23,836 bases of DNA from a virus, in IMG/VR virus record IMGVR_UViG_3300032053_010050, positions 1 through 23,836 of that record. One strand, written 5' to 3'. The notes beneath the pieces are model-generated. The model was not told where the DNA came from and did not search any database. It saw only the letters and a list, made by a program, of their open reading frames with translations. Position 1 is the first letter of the stretch. The number at the start of each line of letters is the position of its first letter. The position numbers and the translations under genes are program-made. Of the stretch, positions 13,455-19,312 are shown in pieces.

Positions 13455-14252
13455 TCACCACTTTCCCCAAGCCAACATTGGATTTGCAATCCACTTGACC
13501 GCTTCTTGATCTTGTTTAACCGCTGCAACCATGACAGCTCCAGAAGGCCAAATGCGCTTGCTCAAGAGCCAATGGATTGCATCTCCATCTTGCTTTACGG
13601 CTTCAAGCTGGACAGCCTCTGATGGGTTGTTGATATACTGGATTGCATCTCCATCTTGCTTTACGGCTTCAAGCTGGACAGCCTCTGATGGGTTGTTGAT
13701 ATACTTGATTGCATTTCCATCTTGCTTTACGGCTGCAAGCTGGACAGCCTCTGATGGGTTGCGGATATGCTGGATTGCATATCCATCTTGCTTTACGGCT
13801 TCAAGCTGGACAGCCTTTGATGGGTTGCGGATATAATGGATTGCATCTCCATATTGCTTTACGGCTTCAAGCTGGACAGCCTCTGATGGGTTGTTGATAT
13901 GCTGGATTGCATTTCCATATTTCTTTACGGCGTCAAGCTGAACAGCCTCTGATGGGTTGTTGACATACCGGATTGCATCTCCATTTTTCTTTACGGCTTC
14001 AAGTTGGACAGCCTCTGATGGGTTGTTGATATAATAGATTGCATATCCATCTTGCTTTACGGCTGCAAGCTGAACAGCCTCTGATGGGTTGTTGATATAC
14101 CGGATTGCATCTCCATCTTGCTTTACGGCTTCAAGCTGGACAGCCTCTGATGGGTTGCTGATATGCTGGATTGCATCTCCATATTTCTTTACGGCTTCAA
14201 GCTGCTCCTGTCCGGAAAGATGATCGTACAATTTCTTTGATTTTGATTTCAT
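13455..14252 (-). CDS. 22-residue tandem repeat protein (DUF4116-like helical repeats)
   Basis: A 265-residue protein made almost wholly of repeats of consensus EAVQLEAVKQDGDAI(R/Q)YINNPS. A degenerate first unit follows a basic N-terminus (MKSKSKKLYDHLSGQEQLEA), then nine regular units. A 26-residue unit with an insertion (HWLLSKRIWPS) comes next, then a variant last unit ending ANPMLAWGKW. Each unit should form two short helices, giving a solenoid. 'AV..dg.al.yi..' repeats like DUF4116 occur in protist and giant-virus proteins and some phages; their function is unknown. Conserved Asp, Tyr/His and Asn-Pro positions would line one face. It has no Shine-Dalgarno, and its ATG falls where a promoter at 14259-14287 should start transcription, so it may be translated from a leaderless message. 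Its G+C is higher than its neighbours, hinting at separate origin. Confidence 0.85.
   Translation of the reverse strand: MKSKSKKLYDHLSGQEQLEAVKKYGDAIQHISNPSEAVQLEAVKQDGDAIRYINNPSEAVQLAAVKQDGYAIYYINNPSEAVQLEAVKKNGDAIRYVNNPSEAVQLDAVKKYGNAIQHINNPSEAVQLEAVKQYGDAIHYIRNPSKAVQLEAVKQDGYAIQHIRNPSEAVQLAAVKQDGNAIKYINNPSEAVQLEAVKQDGDAIQYINNPSEAVQLEAVKQDGDAIHWLLSKRIWPSGAVMVAAVKQDQEAVKWIANPMLAWGKW
13611..14204 (-). repeat. Nine 66-bp direct tandem repeats inside the repeat-protein gene
   Basis: The words GACAGCCTCTGATGGG (plus strand) recur with exact 66-base spacing at 13611, 13677, 13743, 13809 (one change), 13875, 13941 (changed), 14007, 14073 (changed) and 14139. There is no insertion or deletion across nine units. 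Many third-codon positions are identical between units, so the copies look recent or homogenised. A further unit at 13533-13610 is 78 bases long. Such an array is prone to copy-number change and to assembly collapse. Confidence 0.93.
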
Positions 14253-14258
14253 GGATCG

Positions 14259-14287
14259 ATTTTAGCCGAAAAAAAAGAAAAAGTAAA
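14259..14287 (-). promoter_or_regulatory. Sigma70-like promoter for the repeat-protein gene
   Basis: On the coding strand, TTTACT (14287-14282) is followed after exactly 17 bases by TAAAAT (14264-14259), close to TTGACA/TATAAT. Six bases (CGATCC) separate the -10 box from the ATG at 14252, so transcription should start at or next to the A of the start codon. The -35 box abuts the U-tract of the terminator at 14289-14313. That arrangement supports an independent transcription unit. Confidence 0.6.
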
Positions 14288-14288
14288 G

Positions 14289-14313
14289 AAAAAAAGGAGA
14301 TTAAAAATCCTCC
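14289..14313 (-). terminator. Intrinsic terminator at the end of the GroES-like gene
   Basis: The coding strand reads GGAGGATT, loop TTT, AATCTCC, then seven T. The stem is seven base pairs with a single bulged G, and includes the stop codon TAA of the GroES-like gene. A T-rich tract continues after it. Moderately strong by eye. Confidence 0.6.
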
Positions 14314-14579
14314 TCTTCTGCCGCGATTACAGAAGAATAAGGAACGAAGTAAAGAATCTTGCCATCCAATTTAACTTCTTCAATGCCTGAAGAATGAACG
14401 ATCAATCGCTTTCCGTTGTAATAATCGTTTGACGGGCCAGAGCCAGAAATTTGCTTGACAACCCAATGGGCCTTTGAAGGTGCAGGCGCCATGTTGGCAA
14501 GACAAAAATCTTGATGCTTCTTTTCATCTTCCGTCTCAATCTTCTCGACAAGAAGATAACTATTCATTGGGTGAAACAT
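14301..14579 (-). CDS. GroES-like co-chaperonin
   Basis: A 92-residue protein (E. coli GroES 97, T4 gp31 111) that would cap the GroEL ring. It opens MNSYLLVEKIETEDEKK, the first strand and turn of the fold. A flexible stretch follows with a hydrophobic patch (FCLA, residues 25-28), where GroES has its mobile-loop IVL tripeptide. The rest, HWVVKQISGSG then NGKRLIVHSSGIEEVKLDGK and ILYFVPYSSVIA, matches the beta-barrel pattern common in phage co-chaperonins ('l.v..s.veei.vdG...y.v.e..v'). The short roof loop is replaced by GPSNDY. Start ATG 14579 has AAGGA nine bases upstream; ATG 14567 is possible. It is 9.4 kb from groEL and followed by a terminator, so the pair is not one operon. The family call rests on pattern, not an alignment score. 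Confidence 0.72.
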   Translation of the reverse strand: MFHPMNSYLLVEKIETEDEKKHQDFCLANMAPAPSKAHWVVKQISGSGPSNDYYNGKRLIVHSSGIEEVKLDGKILYFVPYSSVIAAEEEDF

Positions 14580-14581
14580 TT

Positions 14582-14884
14582 TTACTTATCCTTTGCGGAC
14601 TTATCAACCAACGACTCAATCAAGCCAACCTTATCATTGATCGTGTTATAAAAATCTGCCAACTGTTCAAGTTGCTCCTGATTCTTTAGCATCTTGTACG
14701 CCTTAACCGCCAGCTTCTGTTGGTCGGCGTCCAGCCACTTGTTTTCCTTGTAACGCTTCTTTACATCCTTCCAGTGCTCACGAAGAGGTTGAATCTCATA
14801 GTCAACCGTTGCCAACGTCTTGATAAAATCAATGATGTGCTCTTGCAAACTCTTGGGCTTCTCGATGTTGTCATTGTCAGTCAT
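14582..14884 (-). CDS. Small helical protein, GapR/DUF2312-like
   Basis: A 100-residue, probably all-helical protein. The segment LQEHIIDFIKTLATVDYEIQ then LREHWKDVKKRYKENKWLDA and VKAYKMLKNQEQLEQLADFY recalls GapR/DUF2312 proteins. These have a long dimerisation helix, a short basic helix and a C-terminal helix, and clamp overtwisted DNA ahead of replication forks. Similar small proteins are frequent in phages. The basic patch KDVKKRYKENK fits DNA contact. The assignment is tentative. ATG 14884 has an excellent AAGGAG seven bases upstream, and a possible promoter lies in the 59-base gap before it. It is co-transcribed with the GroES-like gene, two bases apart. Confidence 0.6.
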   Translation of the reverse strand: MTDNDNIEKPKSLQEHIIDFIKTLATVDYEIQPLREHWKDVKKRYKENKWLDADQQKLAVKAYKMLKNQEQLEQLADFYNTINDKVGLIESLVDKSAKDK

Positions 14885-14909
14885 TTTAGATCTCCTTTTG
14901 TTGGTGCAA

Positions 14910-14938
14910 AGTCTATCACATTTTGCCGAGAAACAAAA
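14910..14938 (-). promoter_or_regulatory. Possible extended -10 promoter downstream of dut
   Basis: The coding strand has TGATAGACT (14918-14910), an extended -10 of the form TGnTAnAnT. A weak -35 candidate, TTTTGT (14938-14933), lies 17 bases upstream. It sits in the 59-base gap between dut and the GapR-like gene, about 25 bases before ATG 14884. The weak -35 keeps this tentative. Confidence 0.35.
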
Positions 14939-14943
14939 AAATA

Positions 14944-15396
14944 TTACTTGCCCGTGCTACCAAATCCGCCATCCCCGCGATCTGTATCAGAAAGTTTGTC
15001 AACAACTTCTAAACTTGTACGCAGAACAGGCTGGATTACCATTTGGGCAATGCGGTCGCCTTTGCAAATAGAAAACGTTTCACAATCAAGGTTAATTAAA
15101 ATAACCTGGACAAGACCTCTGTAGTCGGCGTCAATCGTTCCAGGGTTGTTTAAGACTGTAATCCCTTGTTTAATTGCCAGACCGGATCTTGGACGAATTT
15201 GGGCTTCGTACCCCTCTGGCAATTCCATTGAAAATCCACAAGGAATAAGCTTCCGATCTCCGCTCTCGATCTCAATTAAGCTATCATAAGGGTAAACCAA
15301 ATCATATGCTGCGTCGTTCTCGTGCGCCTTTTTTGGCAAAGGAAAATTAGGATTAGCCAACTTAATTTTAATCTTCACGTTTCCATTGATTGTCAT
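14944..15396 (-). CDS. dut: dUTP diphosphatase (dUTPase)
   Basis: A 150-residue trimeric-type dUTPase that hydrolyses dUTP to dUMP and pyrophosphate. This keeps uracil out of DNA and provides the precursor for dTMP. All five family motifs are present in order: DAAYDL, RPRSGLAIK, PGTIDADYRG with the catalytic Asp, GDRIAQMV, and the C-terminal flap RGDGGFGSTGK with the Phe that stacks on uracil. Length is normal, so it should be active. ATG 15396 overlaps the upstream SH3-like gene as ATGA and takes its AAAGGAG ribosome site from that gene's KGE codons. It works with the dCMP deaminase-like enzyme at 21713. No thymidylate synthase is in the window. Confidence 0.97.
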   Translation of the reverse strand: MTINGNVKIKIKLANPNFPLPKKAHENDAAYDLVYPYDSLIEIESGDRKLIPCGFSMELPEGYEAQIRPRSGLAIKQGITVLNNPGTIDADYRGLVQVILINLDCETFSICKGDRIAQMVIQPVLRTSLEVVDKLSDTDRGDGGFGSTGK

Positions 15397-15641
15397 TTGC
15401 GCTCTCCTTTGATTAATTTAAAATCATTTTTATTTTTAGCCCATAAACCGGTTATATGCCCCACCTTATGTATTTGAAAAGAGTCCCTCAAATACATCGC
15501 TCTTCCTCTTTCCTGATTTTCATTAGCCCATAAATCCTCAAGACATAAAAAAATAGAACCTGCGTAAGAAGAATTTCGTATAGAAACAAGCTCTATAATA
15601 TCGCCTTTAAAGAAACAAGGCTTACGTTTGGTTTTTTTCAT
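15393..15641 (-). CDS. SH3/KOW-like small protein, tandem paralogue 5
   Basis: An 82-residue protein with the family layout: CFFKGDIIELVSIRN, then SYAGSIFLCLEDLWANE, a variable middle, and the tail FKLIKGERK. 'KGDII' followed by 'GxIFLCLE' is repeated in the neighbours. It is translationally coupled on both sides, with TAATG at its start (15641) and ATGA at its end. Its last codons AAA-GGA-GAG form a strong Shine-Dalgarno for dut. The layout suggests a five-stranded SH3-like barrel, as in KOW or CarD-type domains; function is unknown. Confidence 0.68.
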   Translation of the reverse strand: MKKTKRKPCFFKGDIIELVSIRNSSYAGSIFLCLEDLWANENQERGRAMYLRDSFQIHKVGHITGLWAKNKNDFKLIKGERK

Positions 15642-15868
15642 TATCTCTTGCCAACTATTTTTTTTGTATCACGGCCATCGTTATAAACATATCCTATTTC
15701 ACTTATAATATCTATCTTTTTAAGCCAAACTACTTTGACAAAACCACCTTCCTCAGATCCAACGACCAAGCCAATAGAACCCGCTCCCCAATCATAAGAT
15801 CCGATATTATTAAAGATTTTACTCTTTCCGGGTACAACCATAATAATTTCTCCAACTTTGAGACTCAT
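15641..15868 (-). CDS. SH3/KOW-like small protein, tandem paralogue 4
   Basis: A 75-residue protein: MSLKVGEIIMVVPGKSKIFN, then DWGAGSIGLVVGSEEGGFVK and VVWLKKIDII, ending TKKIVGKR. 'VGEII' with 'GSIGLVVG...G.vkVvWL' strongly resembles KOW/SH3 barrels that bind nucleic acid or ribosomal partners. This is the copy nearest to a classical barrel. ATG 15868 overlaps the previous stop (ATGA), with AAAGG supplied by the upstream IKGKR codons. Its own tail gives only a weak ribosome site. Confidence 0.68.
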   Translation of the reverse strand: MSLKVGEIIMVVPGKSKIFNNIGSYDWGAGSIGLVVGSEEGGFVKVVWLKKIDIISEIGYVYNDGRDTKKIVGKR

Positions 15869-16059
15869 CGTTTGCCTTTAATCAAATTATAAGAAATGTC
15901 TATCACGTCCTCTCTCTCTGCCGTCGCTACACAGCCTTTCCCAACATATGCTCCGGGAAGAGAGAATAAACATAATAGAAAATATATCCCATCGTGACAA
16001 TCTGTAACTTGCATAAACCACCGTTCACTTCTTATTATATCTCCAGGTTTAAATTTCAT
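15865..16059 (-). CDS. SH3/KOW-like small protein, tandem paralogue 3
   Basis: A 64-residue protein. I choose ATG 16059 (MKFKPGDIIRSERWF), which makes an ATGA overlap and gives the same N-terminal length as its relatives; ATG 16083 would add eight residues (MGKSGWEK). It reads FKPGDIIRS, then DGIYFLLCLFSLPGAYVGKG, ending SYNLIKGKR. The tail codons AAAGGCAAACG supply the ribosome site for the next gene. It contains three Cys. Function is unknown. Confidence 0.65.
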   Translation of the reverse strand: MKFKPGDIIRSERWFMQVTDCHDGIYFLLCLFSLPGAYVGKGCVATAEREDVIDISYNLIKGKR

Positions 16060-16277
16060 CTTTTCCCAACCACTTTTTCCCAATCAGCAATAACATCGCC
16101 CAAATAATATCTTTTAATTTCCAATTCTCGTTCAATAGAAAGTAACATTAATTTTCTATAGTTGTTTTTGTGATATCGACATATGTTTTCTAAACATAGA
16201 AACATCTCGCCTCCAAAATAATTATTATTTTTGGTAGATCTTATTATGCTTCCCTTTTTAAAAATAATTGGAGACAT
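16056..16277 (-). CDS. SH3/KOW-like small protein, tandem paralogue 2
   Basis: A 73-residue protein: MSPIIFKKGSIIRSTKNNNY, then FGGEMFLCLENICRYHKNNY, ending DWEKVVGKR. It is the closest in layout to paralogue 3 (GxIIRS) and paralogue 5 (GxxFLCLE). It starts at ATG 16277 in a TAATG overlap, with GGTGA six bases upstream inside the previous gene's IIGER codons. The charged middle (SIERELEIKRYYLGD) is specific to this copy. Confidence 0.66.
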   Translation of the reverse strand: MSPIIFKKGSIIRSTKNNNYFGGEMFLCLENICRYHKNNYRKLMLLSIERELEIKRYYLGDVIADWEKVVGKR

Positions 16278-16528
16278 TATCTTTCACCGATTATCTTTTT
16301 ATAATATTTTTTGTTATTTAAGTTCTCAACCGAGTCCCAGATTAAAGGTATTTTTTTTAATTCCATTACAATTGGCTTGTTGGGCCAAAAGGTCGGAATA
16401 CTGTATGTGGTGTTTACTATCGGCAACATTTGAAATCCTAAAGTTGAAGGATTCCCATATCTTCCCTTCTTTAAAATAAGATAATAACGATCGTTCTCGT
16501 CTAAAACTATATCTCCAGGTTTAATCAC
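16277..16528 (-). CDS. SH3/KOW-like small protein, tandem paralogue 1
   Basis: An 83-residue protein. I start it at GTG 16528 (MIKPGDIVLDENDRYYLILK), which overlaps the previous stop as GTGA and follows GGGGAG eight bases upstream; another GTG at 16546 would extend it by six residues. It has KPGDIV, a YYLILKK strand and a variable middle with FWPNKPIVMELKKIPLI. The tail YYKKIIGER is conserved. It is the first of the array in the direction of transcription. Confidence 0.65.
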   Translation of the reverse strand: MIKPGDIVLDENDRYYLILKKGRYGNPSTLGFQMLPIVNTTYSIPTFWPNKPIVMELKKIPLIWDSVENLNNKKYYKKIIGER

Positions 16529-16884
16529 ACCCAAAACTCCCCGCACTCATAATCAACTTCGCCTTTAACAAGCGGATTGCAGCGCCATTCACAAATTCTG
16601 TACCTGCCATCCTTGCCCGCTTGATCGTCAAAGATGACCTCCAAACAAGTAAAAATCATTGGGCCAGAAGACCAGGGCTCTGCTTGAACGACCTCTTCAA
16701 CCGTATATTCCTTTTCATCTTCTGGGTGGAATTTGATCTTCCAACAATAAAGAGGGTTCTTTTCCTCAAACATTCCTTCAACAGTGCTATACATTCTTCG
16801 GTTATTTTCATTGTCTATCGCGCACTCCATGATAAACCGTTGAGCGCACTTGTTTAGGCCAATGAATTGAGTTGAGCGAGACAT
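16525..16884 (-). CDS. Hypothetical protein at the head of the SH3-like array
   Basis: A 119-residue protein started at ATG 16884 behind AGGAGG. The N-terminal third is helical (FIGLNKCAQRFIMECAIDNE). The rest is beta-rich and Trp/Cys-containing: WKIKFHPEDEKEYTVEEVVQ, then SSGPMIFTCLEVIFDDQ and ICEWRCNPL, ending CGEFWV. The piece GPMIFTCLEVI looks like the GxIFLCLE segment of the following small proteins, so it may be a longer relative, but it lacks their K-G-[KE]-R tail. No known family is recognised. It lies 14 bases after nrdJ. Confidence 0.62.
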   Translation of the reverse strand: MSRSTQFIGLNKCAQRFIMECAIDNENNRRMYSTVEGMFEEKNPLYCWKIKFHPEDEKEYTVEEVVQAEPWSSGPMIFTCLEVIFDDQAGKDGRYRICEWRCNPLVKGEVDYECGEFWV

Positions 16885-16898
16885 TTAATCCTCCTGTT

Positions 16899-19310
16899 TT
16901 AGCAACGAGACCAGCCGCAAGTGCAGGCCAAACACCCCTCGCGATACATCAAAGGCAGGCTGCATTCTGGGCACACTCTTTCATTTCCACTCGCCATTGT
17001 ACCATCGGGAACATATTTTTTCAAGGTTCTTGCCATAACTTTGCAGAAGCTATTGAAATCACTATCATCTTCTCTCAACATCTGCTCGATAATAAAATTT
17101 GGAGCAGCGCCATGACGAAGCCCCAAAGACACCATCCTTGTCAAGATCCCATGGTTCGGATTATCAAACATCTTCAGAATATCTTTAATCTTTATTTCGC
17201 TTTCGTTGCCAAAGCACAAATCATATCGATTTAACTTCGTCTTCCATTTGCGCTTCTCAATAAAACCTTTATTATATTTCTCTGAAATTTCAAAGTTCTC
17301 CGCCAGTCCTGCAAACACTTCATATGGCTTGTTGTCAAGTTTACCAACAAGAATCATATAATCTTCGCCTTTGACCTTCGCTCGATGAATATCACATTCC
17401 AATCGCTCTGGTCGCTTAACCGGCCGAGTCTCAATAAATGGATTCTTTTTATGTTTCTCTTCGTCCGAAATCAACACGCCATCGCGGGAACCTTCAACGT
17501 AAATTGTAACGCCTTTTAATCCTTCTTCCCAAGCCATCATATAGATTTGACCAACTGTTTCTTCTGTTGTGCCGGCCGGAAGATTAATCGTCGAAGAAAT
17601 AGAATGATCAATATATTTCTGTATAGTCCCTTGTAACTTAACACGATTTTCCCACTTGATCGTATTTGCTTCAACAAAATAGCTTGGAAGTTTTTCCTTT
17701 CCTGAAATATTTATGTACTCCTGCACGTTATGATGATATACTGCATATTCCTTCCACTTGTCGCCAAGTGCGTCCGTAAAATCTGGTGCATCGTCCGTGC
17801 CCGACTCCAACTTGCGGCGACGAGTATATTTGTTTCTGAAAACTGGCTCAATTCCAGAGCTTACTTGGGCAACAATTGAAACTGTTCCTGTAGGGGCATT
17901 TGTCAATAGACAAATATTGCGTCTACCGTGCATCGCCATAAAATCCCGAATTGATTGAGGAAGCTTCTTAATAAATTCATTATCCTTCTCTTTCTCCCAA
18001 TCAAATGCCAGGAAGGCTCCTCTTTCGGCAGCAAGAATGGCACTTGTTTCATAAGCAGTGTTACGAAGCAGTTTGTAAATCTTATCAACGACTTTGAGAG
18101 CCTCTTCAGAATCATATGCCAGGCCAAGACAGGCCAGGGCGTCTGCAAGACCAGTTGTGCCGAGGCCAAATCGTCGTCCTCTTTTGCCAGAATCATAAAA
18201 CTCCTGCCACATTTCTTTTTCTTCTTTATTATCCGTTGTATCAATAATTTTTTGTTCTTTTTCCAATTCTAAATCAACTAAATCGTCGGCCAAACGACTT
18301 GCAATTTTAACTGATTCGCAATAAGAAGCAAAATCAAATTCCGCCTTATCCGTAAAAGAATTTTTTACATAATTTTTAAGACAAATACAAATAAGCCTGC
18401 AATTCTCGACACTTAGCGGGACTTCTCCACAGGGGTTTACACTGTAAGGTTGAAATTCTTTATATGAGCCATGAGGAGAATAGTCGACAATTCTATCCCA
18501 AAATAGAATCCCAGGTTCCGCAGTTGTAGTGGCAAGATGAACAATTTTTTCCCACAGTTCTTTAGCTCTAATTTTACGAACAATCAAACATTCTTCTTCT
18601 TTTTTATCAACTGGAAATTTTAAAGTAAATTCTTTATCTCCCACAACAGCTTTCATAAATTCATCTGTAATCTTAACAGAGATGTTTGCTCCGGTAATCT
18701 TCTTTAAATCCTGTTTTGCGGAAATAAACTTTTCAACATCTTCGTGTGCAATATCGAGTGTTACAATTAGTGCCCCGCGACGCCCGCTTTGCCCAATTGA
18801 GCGAACAACAAGAGAATAAAAATCTGCAAAAGACCAAGCTCCGCTCGAAGTTTTAGCAGCGTTACTAACCGATGATCCCTCCGGTCTTAATGTCGAAATA
18901 TCGACCCCGACCCCACAACGTCTTTTACTCAAATTGGCAATCTTTTTAGCTGTCTCAAAAATACCTGAGATTGTGTCAGAAGGGGATTCAACAACGACAC
19001 AATTTGAAAGGCTCATTAGTCCAAAATCATTTCCAATCCCTGCCATTGGAGAACCTTGGGGAATAACCTTTTTAAACCCTTTTAACTGTTCGTAAATATC
19101 CTCTTCTGACAATGGATTCTTATAGTTCTTCTCTATCCTCGCAAATTCTTTTGCAAGTCGCTTGTGCATATCATCAGGTGTAAGTTCATAATAATTTCCT
19201 TCTTTGTCCTGCAAACAATACTTTTTGACAAACACGTCAGCGGCTAAAGAGTCCCCTTTAAAATATTCCAAGCTCGCTTTTGCAACGTCGTCTTTATTAT
19301 ATTTCGTCAT
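16899..19310 (-). CDS. nrdJ: Adenosylcobalamin-dependent class II ribonucleotide reductase
   Basis: An 803-residue enzyme that reduces ribonucleotides to deoxyribonucleotides using a B12-generated radical. Key sites: Cys104 (LMSLSNCVVV) and the C-terminal side of the pocket at VNPCGEVPLSVENC, holding the Asn292/Cys294/Glu296 radical site and partner Cys304. GVGVDISTLRPEGS, SGRRGALIV and PTGTVSIVAQVSSGIEPVF are typical of the barrel. The C-terminal half has LECDIHRAKVKGEDY ... GKLDNKPYEVFAGL, then a Cys cluster (CPECSLPL ... EGCLACTCGWSRC) typical of class II enzymes and used to re-reduce the active site. No NrdB/NrdF or NrdG gene is nearby, as expected. The N-terminus is too short for an ATP-cone, so overall activity control is probably absent. 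Start ATG 19310 lies two bases after the helicase stop. Confidence 0.93.
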   Translation of the reverse strand: MTKYNKDDVAKASLEYFKGDSLAADVFVKKYCLQDKEGNYYELTPDDMHKRLAKEFARIEKNYKNPLSEEDIYEQLKGFKKVIPQGSPMAGIGNDFGLMSLSNCVVVESPSDTISGIFETAKKIANLSKRRCGVGVDISTLRPEGSSVSNAAKTSSGAWSFADFYSLVVRSIGQSGRRGALIVTLDIAHEDVEKFISAKQDLKKITGANISVKITDEFMKAVVGDKEFTLKFPVDKKEEECLIVRKIRAKELWEKIVHLATTTAEPGILFWDRIVDYSPHGSYKEFQPYSVNPCGEVPLSVENCRLICICLKNYVKNSFTDKAEFDFASYCESVKIASRLADDLVDLELEKEQKIIDTTDNKEEKEMWQEFYDSGKRGRRFGLGTTGLADALACLGLAYDSEEALKVVDKIYKLLRNTAYETSAILAAERGAFLAFDWEKEKDNEFIKKLPQSIRDFMAMHGRRNICLLTNAPTGTVSIVAQVSSGIEPVFRNKYTRRRKLESGTDDAPDFTDALGDKWKEYAVYHHNVQEYINISGKEKLPSYFVEANTIKWENRVKLQGTIQKYIDHSISSTINLPAGTTEETVGQIYMMAWEEGLKGVTIYVEGSRDGVLISDEEKHKKNPFIETRPVKRPERLECDIHRAKVKGEDYMILVGKLDNKPYEVFAGLAENFEISEKYNKGFIEKRKWKTKLNRYDLCFGNESEIKIKDILKMFDNPNHGILTRMVSLGLRHGAAPNFIIEQMLREDDSDFNSFCKVMARTLKKYVPDGTMASGNERVCPECSLPLMYREGCLACTCGWSRC

Positions 19311-19312
19311 TT

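Noticed and set aside
13611-14204. Regular repeats that could suggest a CRISPR array
   Set aside because: The 66-base units are contiguous with no unique spacers and keep one reading frame coding a repeat protein, so this is a coding tandem repeat.
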